Positions 7,956-15,567 of a stretch of 24,696 nt of DNA are shown piece after piece. Position 1 is the stretch's first letter. Every line of letters begins with the position of its first letter. Source of the stretch: Bacteroidales bacterium GP3 (GTDB taxonomy: Bacteria > Bacteroidota > Bacteroidia > Bacteroidales > Muribaculaceae). The stretch spans positions 9,296 to 33,991 of the forward strand of contig DAAK01000220.1 of NCBI GenBank assembly GCA_001701075.1, given 5' to 3'. A program made the translations under genes and the position numbers. The notes under the pieces are model-generated. The model saw nothing but the letters and a program-made list of their open reading frames with translations. It did no database searches and had not been told where the DNA came from.

Positions 7956-9068
7956 TTACAATTTGATAACGATTTTTTTCAAATATAATGGCAAGCCTGC
8001 GAGGAAGCAAATGAGTACGAGGAAGAGTGAATAGGCCAAAGAGCCGAACTCGTTGCCGCCGAAGAGCATAGAGAACCAGTCGGGAAAACACATGTCTCCT
8101 ATATTAATTTTCCAGACAAACTCCTCAAGGAGATAGCTGAAGCAGTAAAGAACGAGAGGATTAAGACCGAACACACACATTGGCTTTACCATCCAATCAG
8201 CCTTCATCTTCCGTATGTCGAGCATCCAAAGGAGAATTGCCAGGGTGACAGCTGCTCCTCCACATGTAGCGAAAACGAAACTTGGTGTCCATAAATTCTT
8301 GTTGATAGGAATCATTGGATTGAAGAAGAATCCAAGTATGATTAATGCTCCTCCGACAAGTGAAAGTTTGGCCACTACTTTCCAGAGGTCGGCTTTCCCC
8401 TTCATGATTAAATTGCCACAAAGAATGCCAATTAGAACATGGGCAATGCCAGGCAAATTAGAAAGAAGACCTTCAGGATCAAAACATATACGAGTGGTGC
8501 CCACACGCTTATGATACATATGCTCGCATCCGATGATCGACCGGTCGATTCTCGCAATGATGTTGTCTTCAGAAAGCTCGAAGCCATTGAAGATTATCAA
8601 GATAAGTGTGTAGATGATAAGTATGCCTGTGATGGTCCATATGATTTTCTTGCCAGGGCCTAATGCTATGTAAATCAGAGAGGCAAACATATAGCAGACA
8701 CCAAGCCGGACAAGCACGCCTGTCAGACGAAGGGTCTCGAACTCAAGGAGTTTCTCTACTCCAGAAATGCCTCGCGCTATCCAAGTCAGAAGGATGCCGA
8801 CAATAATTATCTTAAATCCTCTTATGATTGATTTGTGAATTGCGTCGCGTTTAGAAAGCTTGTTGAGTGAAAACGCCGCAGATACTCCCATAATAAACAT
8901 AAAGGATGGGAATACAAGATCGGCAAAAGAAAGTCCATCCCACAACACATGGTTGAGGAATGGAAACATTCTGCCGCTTCCGACCTGGTTGTTTACCACG
9001 ATCATAAGGGCTATAGTCATGCCTCGCATCACGTCGAGGCTCAGTAGTCGTTGATGTTGTCTTGTCAT
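7956..9068 (-). CDS. COG4299/NagX-type membrane acyltransferase (DUF5009-like)
   Basis: A 370-residue polytopic membrane protein with about ten helices, of the family related to human heparan-alpha-glucosaminide N-acetyltransferase. Those enzymes move an acyl group across a membrane onto an amino sugar. The N-terminal signature is visible: LSLDVMRGMTIALMI, then a histidine at 40 in NHVLWDGLSFADLVFP followed by SFMFIMG. The corresponding histidine is the acetyl carrier in the human enzyme. The start overlaps the stop of the PstS-like gene in an ATGA, so translation is coupled. The substrate is unknown; a glycan or amino sugar of the envelope is a guess from the family. Confidence 0.85.
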   Translation of the reverse strand: MTRQHQRLLSLDVMRGMTIALMIVVNNQVGSGRMFPFLNHVLWDGLSFADLVFPSFMFIMGVSAAFSLNKLSKRDAIHKSIIRGFKIIIVGILLTWIARGISGVEKLLEFETLRLTGVLVRLGVCYMFASLIYIALGPGKKIIWTITGILIIYTLILIIFNGFELSEDNIIARIDRSIIGCEHMYHKRVGTTRICFDPEGLLSNLPGIAHVLIGILCGNLIMKGKADLWKVVAKLSLVGGALIILGFFFNPMIPINKNLWTPSFVFATCGGAAVTLAILLWMLDIRKMKADWMVKPMCVFGLNPLVLYCFSYLLEEFVWKINIGDMCFPDWFSMLFGGNEFGSLAYSLFLVLICFLAGLPLYLKKIVIKL

Positions 9069-10084
9069 TTCAAATTCACCACTCGTGCACTCATATGATA
9101 AGGAAGGATACCGGTCTTTGAGATGATCTTCTGGCCGATAAATCCGCTTGTAAATTCATAGAAACTGTTAAGTACACTGCTCTTTGTCGCAGTGCTTATC
9201 ATATAAACTTTCCTGAACAAAGGATATTCGCCGCTATTGATATAAGCCTGATATGGCATATATCCGACTGTTGAATAGTCGTTTTCTTCCACAGGATTTG
9301 AAACCTTGAGGATCTTTACTTCTGTGGTGAGATTGGTGGCGATTGTATCGTTTTCTACAGCGTAGTCTTCCATCCTTTTATCTACAGGGACATTCTTGGC
9401 TTCCTGAAGGTCGGAGCCGAGCCAGCTTACGCTTATGATGCCGATGGCATTCTTGTCTTTCTTGACTATATCAAATACTTCTGCATTGTCTTTCTGAGCG
9501 AAAGCATTTGGATTGTCGGAGACTTTCCCTTTGCCGTCAAGAATCTTTTCGCGCATATAGCTTACAGTAGAGCTTCCTTGATTGTCAAAGACAAGGCGTA
9601 TTGTAGCGTCGTCGGGCACTGCAAGCTGATTCCATTTGGATATCTTGCCTTCGATTATTGCCTTTATATCATCAAGTGTCAAAGAAGACACAGGATTATC
9701 CTTATTTACAATAAGTGCCACTGCATCGACAGCGATGCAACGTTGCCTGACAATCCTGCGATATTTGTCTTTCAGGTACTTAATCTGGTCTTGAGTCAAC
9801 TCATGAGTGGTCACTACAAGTTGTGTCTTGTCTTCAAGCAGGGAGTCCATAGCAGTCTGCTCATCCACATAGAATGGGATTATGGCGCTGTTGGGATACT
9901 GATATTCAAAGACTTCAATTTCCTCTTGCAGAATGTTGCGGAAACCGTCGTCGCAATACATTGTAGCGCTTCCTTCGGCATATTCCCCTCTTTTAATGGG
10001 GGTGCACGAAATGGCAAATGCCGCAAGGATTACTCCAAGCGACAATGCCGTAATTGATTTATGAGGTTGAATAAGTTTCTTCAT
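9065..10084 (-). CDS. PstS-like substrate-binding lipoprotein
   Basis: A 339-residue protein of the PBP-like domain family that includes phosphate-binding PstS. It has a lipoprotein signal: charged N-terminus, hydrophobic stretch, then AISC with the lipidated cysteine at residue 27. The mature part carries typical PstS-family segments such as VALIVNKDNPVSSLTLDDIK and GSSTVSYMREKILDG. The gene lies in a TonB/ExbB/ExbD operon and no pstC, pstA, pstB or phoU gene is in the window, so classical ABC phosphate uptake is not supported by context. It may bind phosphate or another anion for the TonB system, or serve as a sensor. The downstream acyltransferase overlaps it by 4 bp. Confidence 0.85.
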   Translation of the reverse strand: MKKLIQPHKSITALSLGVILAAFAISCTPIKRGEYAEGSATMYCDDGFRNILQEEIEVFEYQYPNSAIIPFYVDEQTAMDSLLEDKTQLVVTTHELTQDQIKYLKDKYRRIVRQRCIAVDAVALIVNKDNPVSSLTLDDIKAIIEGKISKWNQLAVPDDATIRLVFDNQGSSTVSYMREKILDGKGKVSDNPNAFAQKDNAEVFDIVKKDKNAIGIISVSWLGSDLQEAKNVPVDKRMEDYAVENDTIATNLTTEVKILKVSNPVEENDYSTVGYMPYQAYINSGEYPLFRKVYMISTATKSSVLNSFYEFTSGFIGQKIISKTGILPYHMSARVVNLK

Positions 10085-10129
10085 GGTCTTTTTCAGTAAT
10101 GGCTATGCCATATCTTTAAGAAAGAGGAT

Positions 10130-10348
10130 CTACTCGTCTTTATTCACGATATACATTCTTACACCTCTCCAGATGCCATAAGCTATCAGCAAGCCGCCTA
10201 CACAGTAGCTAATCACCTTATTGTCTATGTTGAAGAAGCCAGTGAAGAATAATATACCAACGGCTATATAGACTATCATCATGAAGATATTGAAGCCAAT
10301 GCGAAATCCCTTCGGTTGGCCTGTCTGGGGATCATCTAAATTTTTCAT
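10130..10348 (-). CDS. Small two-helix inner-membrane protein
   Basis: A 72-residue protein with a short polar N-terminus (DDPQTGQPKGFRIG) and two hydrophobic segments (about 17-40 and 46-61) that end in a charged tail. I do not recognise a named family. It lies between tonB and the PstS-like gene in the same orientation, 45 bp before the latter. Its good reading frame, helix pair and placement in the operon argue that it is real. It could be a small accessory subunit of the TonB complex, but nothing in the sequence proves that. Confidence 0.75.
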   Translation of the reverse strand: MKNLDDPQTGQPKGFRIGFNIFMMIVYIAVGILFFTGFFNIDNKVISYCVGGLLIAYGIWRGVRMYIVNKDE

Positions 10349-10415
10349 GTCTTTTAGTATTTTTTAGGGTTTCTATTTATTTAACATTTGTACGGGCAGT
10401 TGGTTTAGTAAATTC

Positions 10416-10449
10416 AAAAAAAAATCCCATGTCTTTCGACACGGGATTT
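10416..10449 (-). terminator. Intrinsic terminator after tonB (GAAA tetraloop)
   Basis: On the minus strand a 12-bp stem (10438-10449 with 10422-10433; one G-T wobble) is closed by a GAAA tetraloop and followed by six T residues (10416-10421). It starts about 20 bp after the tonB stop. I find no consensus promoter between it and the next gene, so partial read-through would feed the downstream genes. Confidence 0.85.
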
Positions 10450-10470
10450 GATATTGATAGGGTAGGGGGA

Positions 10471-11334
10471 TTATTGCTGCTGCAGACGGAAGTTAACAGG
10501 GAGGGTAAAGTATGAACGAACGGCAACACCATTGTTCTTACCAGCCTGCCACTTCGGCATCTTATTAACGACGCGGAGAGCCTCTTTGTCGAGGTCCTTG
10601 TCAACGCCCTTAACAATCTGAGCCTGTGAAACAGAACCGTCCTTTTCTACGACGAACTTGACGATAACACGTCCCTGAACGTCGTTCTGCTGAGCTGCTT
10701 CAGGATAGCGGATATTGTTGCTGAGCCACTTCATAAGGGCTGGCATACCGCCGGGGAATTCAGCCTGCTGCTCAACGGCAACGAAGATTTCCTCTTCTTT
10801 CGGCTTCTCAGGTTCCGGTTCCTTAACAATAACTGCTTCCTGAACTGCCTTAAACTTGTCGGCATCATCAGATCCTTCCTGGTTTACGACACCACGAGCG
10901 GTATTGTCTTCTTTCTGATCTTCCATATCCATCACCTCATTCTTCACGTCGTCTACGATGGCAATCTGAGTTACCTGTACCGTAGCAAGCACTTCCTGAG
11001 GAACTTCTGGAATTTCAATCTCAACTTTCTGTTCTTCCGGTTCAGCTTCTTCTTCCTCCTGCTGCTCCATCTGCTCTAGCTGTGCAGCAAGCATCTTTTC
11101 AGCCTGCAACTTGGCTTCTATAGCAGCCTTTTCGGCCATCTTATCGCTGTAGATACCCCAAACGAAGATGATACCGATGAGTGCGATAAGGCTTATGAGG
11201 AGGTAAAAGAATGCACGGTTGTGACGTCTGTCGCTCTCTTGACGCATTACGTATGCGCCGAAATCTTGATTCTTATCGGCAAATACTATGTCGCGCCATT
11301 CTTTCGATGTAAGATCTACACTACTTTTAGCCAT
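10471..11334 (-). CDS. tonB: TonB family energy transducer
   Basis: TonB couples the proton-motive force harvested by ExbB/ExbD to outer-membrane receptors such as SusC-type transporters. The 287-residue protein starts with a cytoplasmic segment holding the Bacteroidota signature NQDFGAYVMRQESDRR (22-37), followed by one membrane helix (about 41-62). A Glu/Gln-rich coiled or extended spacer spans about 65-190 and includes the Pro/Glu-rich EPEPEKPKEEE. The C-terminal TonB domain starts at EFPGGMPALMKWL (192) and runs to VKFVVEKDGSVSQAQI and YFTLPVNFRL. It lies 34 bp after the second exbD and is followed by a strong terminator. Assignment to TonB is secure; which receptors it serves is not visible. 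Confidence 0.93.
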   Translation of the reverse strand: MAKSSVDLTSKEWRDIVFADKNQDFGAYVMRQESDRRHNRAFFYLLISLIALIGIIFVWGIYSDKMAEKAAIEAKLQAEKMLAAQLEQMEQQEEEEAEPEEQKVEIEIPEVPQEVLATVQVTQIAIVDDVKNEVMDMEDQKEDNTARGVVNQEGSDDADKFKAVQEAVIVKEPEPEKPKEEEIFVAVEQQAEFPGGMPALMKWLSNNIRYPEAAQQNDVQGRVIVKFVVEKDGSVSQAQIVKGVDKDLDKEALRVVNKMPKWQAGKNNGVAVRSYFTLPVNFRLQQQ

Positions 11335-11368
11335 TTTTTCTTTGTCTTAAAGGTTAATAAATCATACA

Positions 11369-12085
11369 TCAGCGATTACGGTTTTGGAACTCAATAAGCA
11401 TCGTCGAGTCCATGCGGCTCATGTTGTCGATCTGATACTTAGATACTGAGTTGATCTGCATCTCGTCGAGCATCTCCACGAGAGCTCCATAAGAAGCTTC
11501 AGGAGTTGACTTGATGATAATCACCGGTTTCTTCAGAGTCTCGTCTTTGCGCACCTCTTTGGCTTTCTCGTCAAACTGTTCCTGAGTGATCTTTCCGTCG
11601 CGGAAGTCTTTCTTAAGAAGTTCAATCTTTTTCCAGACGTCTTTGTTGCGGTCTTGAATGATCTTGCGGATATCCTTAGCCTCATCTTTAGAGCCAACGA
11701 AGTCAGCTTTCTTGAGGTTGTTGTTTTCCGCACTTGGAATAGCTTCGCCATTACAAGGCTTGCCGTCGTAATAGTAGATCTCATTGACTACGCGGCCGTT
11801 AACTGTATCAGGGATAAAGCTACCGGGTTTGCGCTTAGCGTCGATGATGATTGTGATTGCATCCTCAGCAGACGCCTGGCTCATGTTCTCTTCGTTCTGA
11901 ACTTTTTCATTAGAAGGGAGCGCGATGTTGAGGGTCTGCGACTTGATCATGGTCGTACACAGCATGAAGAACGTAATGAGCAACATGTTCATGTCGACCA
12001 TCGGGGTAAAGTCTACCCTAATCGTCATTTTTTTCTGGGCGCCTTTCTTCTTGCCCCCAGCTTCTTTTTGTTGAACTTCTGCCAT
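11369..12085 (-). CDS. exbD: ExbD-type biopolymer transport protein (second copy)
   Basis: ExbD dimers sit inside the ExbB pentamer and transmit proton flow to TonB. The 238-residue protein has a Lys-rich cytoplasmic N-terminus and one membrane helix. The essential acidic residue is Asp31 in VDFTPMVDMNMLLITFF. The periplasmic part is much longer than in E. coli ExbD (141 residues): a charged insert of about 110 residues separates the two halves of the ExbD fold, which resumes at KKPVIIIKSTPEASYGALVEML (185-206). Residues 152-178 resemble a SHOCT short motif. It begins 1 bp after the stop of the first exbD, so the pair is coupled. Confidence 0.92.
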   Translation of the reverse strand: MAEVQQKEAGGKKKGAQKKMTIRVDFTPMVDMNMLLITFFMLCTTMIKSQTLNIALPSNEKVQNEENMSQASAEDAITIIIDAKRKPGSFIPDTVNGRVVNEIYYYDGKPCNGEAIPSAENNNLKKADFVGSKDEAKDIRKIIQDRNKDVWKKIELLKKDFRDGKITQEQFDEKAKEVRKDETLKKPVIIIKSTPEASYGALVEMLDEMQINSVSKYQIDNMSRMDSTMLIEFQNRNR

Positions 12086-12086
12086 T

Positions 12087-12845
12087 TTACTCGCCTCCTG
12101 CTTTAAGTGATGTAAGTAGAGTGAATTTATTCATCTTAATGGTCTGGAGATTATCCATCACCATGTGTACTATGTCGAACGCGGTGTTCTGGTCAGCTTT
12201 GAGAGCGACGCCAGAACCATCCTTGATAGCTCCAGACAGGTTTTCATTTTCAGTCTGACGCATAGCCTTCATCCACATCTGGAATTCATCGGGACGTGAA
12301 TCATCCTGATTCCATTCCACAGGAATACCAGTGATGTGTTTCGGATCGTCATCCTGACCTTGAAGCCATTTGTCCATTTTAGTGGTGCCTTCAGGCTGCA
12401 CTGCCAAGTCCAGGAATTCGCTCATTTGAGAAAGAGGAACTCCGAACGAGCCGAGCTTGCTGAACGCCAGCTTCTGCTGGGGAGTGAAGCTCAGTTTATT
12501 CTTATGCGACTCATTGTAGATTTCGGCCACTTTGTCGAGCAACGCCATTTTCATCTTTTCATTCGACCATTTATTAGATGTGTCGTTGTGCATTGTGAGC
12601 CATACTTTACCTTCCGTCACACGGCCCTGAGCATCTCTTTTAGCATCCGGGCTGACGAGAACCTGCACGAAGTTGGTCTCCTGCACTTTTTCTTCCGATA
12701 CGGAAGCAGGAGTGATCACCTGAGTCGGTTCCTTTGCAAGGAAGGTTGAAGTCAACATGAAGAAGGTAAGCAGAAGCACCGTCACGTCACTCATCGCGGT
12801 CATGTCGATGAATGTACTTTTCTTTGCTATTTTTACTCTTCCCAT
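12087..12845 (-). CDS. exbD: ExbD-type biopolymer transport protein (first copy)
   Basis: The first of two tandem ExbD proteins, 252 residues. It has a short basic N-terminus, one helix (about 20-38) and the family's acidic residue at Asp20 in MTAMSDVTVLLLTFFML. The C-terminal ExbD segment is recognisable at GVALKADQNTAFDIVHMVMDNLQ (212-234). Between them, from about 85 to 205, lies an insert absent from short ExbD proteins, with no domain I recognise. The gene follows exbB by 56 bp and precedes the second exbD by one base. Two different ExbD proteins probably form a mixed complex with a single ExbB, which is an inference from gene content. Confidence 0.92.
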   Translation of the reverse strand: MGRVKIAKKSTFIDMTAMSDVTVLLLTFFMLTSTFLAKEPTQVITPASVSEEKVQETNFVQVLVSPDAKRDAQGRVTEGKVWLTMHNDTSNKWSNEKMKMALLDKVAEIYNESHKNKLSFTPQQKLAFSKLGSFGVPLSQMSEFLDLAVQPEGTTKMDKWLQGQDDDPKHITGIPVEWNQDDSRPDEFQMWMKAMRQTENENLSGAIKDGSGVALKADQNTAFDIVHMVMDNLQTIKMNKFTLLTSLKAGGE

Positions 12846-12901
12846 ATTAGCTATTAACTTAATTCGTTGTTAATGTTTCTTCTCGCTTTTAATCCAGAGG
12901 A

Positions 12902-13759
12902 TTAGTGGGTAGCGGCAAATGTTGCTACGATAGAGAAACCGATTTCGTCAATAGCGTAGGAAAGGTTGTCGATCTTGTTGGTGAAGAAGTTGTAAGAGAT
13001 AACGGCGAAAGCACCGGTTGCGATACCGAAAGCGGTGTTCACAAGTGCCTCAGAAATACCGGTAGACAGCTCAGTAGAGTCAGGAGAACCAGAATTTGCA
13101 AGAGCCTGGAATGACTTGATCATACCCATTACAGTACCGAGAAGACCGACGAGAGTACCGAGAGTAGTAAGAGTAGCGAGGATTGGGAGGTTCTGGCTGA
13201 GAGAAGGCATTTCGAGTGCTGTAGCCTCTTCTACCTCGTTGCGGAGAGTAGTAAGCTTCTGCTCTTTGCTAAGAACTGTGTTGGCATCCATCTCTTTGTA
13301 CTTCACGAGAGTGTTGTAAACTACAGATGCAACAGAACCTTTCTGATCTTTGCAACGCTTCATAGCAGCATCGATATTGTTAGCTGCGAGGTCAGCCTTG
13401 ATAGCAGCGACGAACTTAGCAGTGTTGCCTTTGCCGCTTGCTGAAGAAAGAGCGATCCAGCGTTCGATAGAAAGTGTGATTACAGTGAGAAGAAGAGTCA
13501 TAAGGATAGGCACGATGAAACCGCCCTTGTAGACTGTACCTGCGAGGTTGAGGGGATGTCCGTTAGCTGGATCGCCACCTTCGAAGTTCGAGGGGTTACC
13601 CATGAGGAACAAGAAGATGCAGACGCCGCAAACGGCGCAGGCGAGGATTACGAAGAACGCGTTCTTGATGCCGCGGATCTGAGAGATTTTCTCTTCTTTC
13701 TTGATCTTAGCCGCAGCTGTTGTTGCTGCTGACTGAGTCTTGGGATCGTTAGATGCCAT
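12902..13759 (-). CDS. exbB: ExbB/TolQ/MotA-family proton channel protein
   Basis: ExbB forms the pentameric proton-conducting part of the Ton motor. The 285-residue protein has a polar, Lys-rich N-terminus, a first helix (about 32-53), a second (about 78-97), and a cytoplasmic domain. The pore helices follow at NLPILATLTTLGTLVGLLGTV (190-210) and GISEALVNTAFGIATGAFAVI (234-254). The conserved Thr/Gly-rich pore residues and the SEALVNTA glutamate are visible. It is the first gene of the exbB-exbD-exbD-tonB operon and has a well-matched promoter about 85 bp upstream. Family membership is secure. Its neighbours favour the TonB system over Tol-Pal, as no tolB or pal gene is present. Confidence 0.93.
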   Translation of the reverse strand: MASNDPKTQSAATTAAAKIKKEEKISQIRGIKNAFFVILACAVCGVCIFLFLMGNPSNFEGGDPANGHPLNLAGTVYKGGFIVPILMTLLLTVITLSIERWIALSSASGKGNTAKFVAAIKADLAANNIDAAMKRCKDQKGSVASVVYNTLVKYKEMDANTVLSKEQKLTTLRNEVEEATALEMPSLSQNLPILATLTTLGTLVGLLGTVMGMIKSFQALANSGSPDSTELSTGISEALVNTAFGIATGAFAVISYNFFTNKIDNLSYAIDEIGFSIVATFAATH

Positions 13760-13845
13760 AGATGTAATTAGTTTGGGTTGTTATTAATTAAAGATGTTAG
13801 TAAATTATCTCTTTATGGTTTTTGTGTCACGACGACTTAACAATG

Positions 13846-13876
13846 CAAAATTACCAAAAATATCAAAAAAAACAAA
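13846..13876 (-). promoter_or_regulatory. Predicted sigma-ABfr promoter of the exbB operon
   Basis: On the minus strand TAATTTTG (13846-13853) is a full -7 match, and TTTG (13873-13876) lies 19 bp upstream. The -7 box is identical in sequence to those of nqrA and pgk. Confidence 0.65.
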
Positions 13877-14044
13877 TCTAAATCGAAAAAAAATTATTGC
13901 GTACTTGTCGGAAATGTTGTAAATTTTATGTCTTCCCCAAGCTAATTGATTATAAATCGAAATTTTATATCAATTGCAAAATTTCAATTTTTTCTTAAAG
14001 TTTTTTATGTTTTTTTGATTTTAAGGTTGATTTTGTATATTTGA

Positions 14045-14071
14045 TTCCGGAGTGGCCGAGCCACTCCGGAA
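14045..14071 (-). terminator. Strong hairpin after pgk
   Basis: A perfect 12-bp stem (14045-14056 with 14060-14071; TTCCGGAGTGGC and complement) with a 3-base loop begins 7 bp after the pgk stop codon. No T-tract follows on the minus strand, so it is either a terminator that does not need one or a 3'-end stabiliser. Confidence 0.7.
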
Positions 14072-14078
14072 AATATTG

Positions 14079-15332
14079 TCATTCGCCTTTGATGGCTGCG
14101 ATGCCTGGGAGCACCTTGCCTTCGATAGCCTCGAGAAGAGCGCCACCGCCAGTGGAAACATAGCTTACAGAGTCAGCAAGACCGAACTTGTTGACACAAG
14201 CTACAGAATCACCGCCACCTACGAGAGAGAAAGCACCGTTGTCGGTAGCTTCTACGATTGCTTCAGCAATAGCACGGCTGCCTGTAGTGAATTTCTCCAT
14301 CTCGAATACTCCAGCAGGACCATTCCAAAGGATAGTCTTAGCGGGGAGGATAGCTGCGCGGAAAGCTGCAATGCTGTCAGGACCGGCATCAAGGCCTTCC
14401 CATCCCTCGGGAACATTCATTACTGAGCAAATCTGGGTATTGGCGTCGTTGCTGAAAGCATCAGCTGCAACACAGTCGGAGCCAAGCACGAGATTTACGC
14501 CCTTTTCCTTTGCCTTCTTCATGATGTCGAGAGCAAGGTCGAGCTTGTCGTTCTCACAGATAGAATTGCCAACGTTGCCACCTTGTGCTTTAGCAAAAGT
14601 ATAAGTCATGCCACCACAAAGAATAAGGTTGTCAACCTTGTCCATGAGGTTTTCGATGATGCCGATCTTGGTAGAAACCTTAGAGCCACCCATGATAGCA
14701 GTGAACGGACGCTTGATATCCTTAAGGATATTGTCGACAGCCTTCACCTCTTTCTCCATGAGGTAGCCAAGCATCTTGTCGTTAGCATCGAAGTAGTCGG
14801 CGATGACGGCAGTGGATGCATGCTTGCGGTGAGCAGTGCCGAATGCATCGTTGACGTATACGTCAGCGTAGCTTGCAAGAGTCTTTGCAAATTCCTTCTG
14901 GCTCTTCTTCATAGCCTTCTTAGCGTCTTCATAAGCCGGGTCATTCTTGTCAATGCCTACAGGCTTACCTTCTTCTTCAGGATAGAATCGGAGATTCTCA
15001 AGAAGGAGCACTTCGCCTGGCTTGAGTTCCTTTGCAGCCTCTTGTGCCTTTGCGCAGTCAGGAGCAAATTTCACGTCAGTGCCAAGAGCTTTTGCCACTG
15101 CATCCTTGATCTGAGAAAGACTGAGCTTCTCATTCACCTTGCCTTTGGGTTTGCCCATGTGGCTCATAAGAATCAGAGCTCCTCCGTCTGCAAGAATCTT
15201 CTTGAGAGTGGGGAGTGCTCCACGTATACGGGTATCATCGGCGATTGTGCCATCTTCGTTAAGGGGCACATTGAAGTCTACTCGTACAATTGCCTTTTTT
15301 CCGGCGAAATTGTAATTGTCGATTGTTGCCAT
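14079..15332 (-). CDS. pgk: Phosphoglycerate kinase
   Basis: Phosphoglycerate kinase makes ATP and 3-phosphoglycerate from 1,3-bisphosphoglycerate and ADP in glycolysis. The 417-residue protein shows the N-terminal substrate-binding RVDFNVPL (17-24), the DDTRIRGALPTL segment, and the middle MGGSKVSTKI. The C-terminal nucleotide-binding GGGDSV (372-377) and STGGGALLE follow. Family length is 390-420. It is a single-gene unit with its own promoter and a terminator-like hairpin, and it is divergent from the kinase gene at 15568. A leader of roughly 105 bases precedes the start codon. Confidence 0.98.
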   Translation of the reverse strand: MATIDNYNFAGKKAIVRVDFNVPLNEDGTIADDTRIRGALPTLKKILADGGALILMSHMGKPKGKVNEKLSLSQIKDAVAKALGTDVKFAPDCAKAQEAAKELKPGEVLLLENLRFYPEEEGKPVGIDKNDPAYEDAKKAMKKSQKEFAKTLASYADVYVNDAFGTAHRKHASTAVIADYFDANDKMLGYLMEKEVKAVDNILKDIKRPFTAIMGGSKVSTKIGIIENLMDKVDNLILCGGMTYTFAKAQGGNVGNSICENDKLDLALDIMKKAKEKGVNLVLGSDCVAADAFSNDANTQICSVMNVPEGWEGLDAGPDSIAAFRAAILPAKTILWNGPAGVFEMEKFTTGSRAIAEAIVEATDNGAFSLVGGGDSVACVNKFGLADSVSYVSTGGGALLEAIEGKVLPGIAAIKGE

Positions 15333-15443
15333 GTCTAAACTATGAGTTAATTTATACTTTCTTTTATTTTACTATCTTTATTTTAACATCTGTTCTCGGC
15401 AATACTTTTGGCTATAAAATATCGCTTCAAGCGGATTATCACA

Positions 15444-15475
15444 CAAAATTAAGAAATTCTATCAACTATTCCAAA
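15444..15475 (-). promoter_or_regulatory. Predicted sigma-ABfr promoter of pgk
   Basis: The minus strand carries TAATTTTG (15444-15451) and TTTG (15472-15475), 20 bp apart. The upstream element lies only 4 bp from the -33-like box of the divergent gene, so the two promoters are back to back. Confidence 0.65.
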
Positions 15476-15479
15476 TCTT

Positions 15480-15513
15480 TTTGCGAAAAATCATCTATTT
15501 TTGATTAATTTTG
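15480..15513 (+). promoter_or_regulatory. Candidate promoter of the kinase/nucleotidyltransferase pair
   Basis: A full -7 match TAATTTTG lies at 15506-15513 and a TTTG at 15480-15483; the 22-bp spacing is longer than usual. The -7 box covers an in-frame TTG at 15511, which rules out that codon as a start and supports the ATG at 15568. Confidence 0.5.
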
Positions 15514-15567
15514 CGTTTGATATATCGCAGATGTCAGTTTATTTTATTTTTTTTACAGATTCTTGTG

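Larger units (their letters stand above)
13760..14078. other. AT-rich intergenic region between exbB and pgk
   Basis: This 319-bp stretch holds the exbB promoter at its left side and the pgk hairpin at its right side. The middle (about 13880-14040) is very AT-rich and includes a GAAATTTT/AAAATTTC inverted repeat near 13958-13984. I see no open reading frame or RNA gene in it. Confidence 0.7.

Noticed and set aside
9065..10084. Calling the binding lipoprotein a true phosphate transporter PstS
   Set aside because: There is no pstC, pstA, pstB or phoU here and the gene belongs to a TonB operon; only the fold can be claimed.
14036..14043. A plus-strand TATATTTG that matches a -7 box
   Set aside because: No plus-strand gene lies downstream (pgk is on the minus strand); a chance match in AT-rich DNA.
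14583..15338. A 251-codon open frame antisense to pgk
   Set aside because: It lies wholly opposite pgk, has a Cys/His/Leu-rich translation without any domain and no promoter or context of its own.
15511..15567. A longer N-terminus of the kinase starting at TTG 15511
   Set aside because: The TTG lies inside the -7 promoter box and the added residues are hydrophobic and unlike the family, so the ATG at 15568 is preferred.
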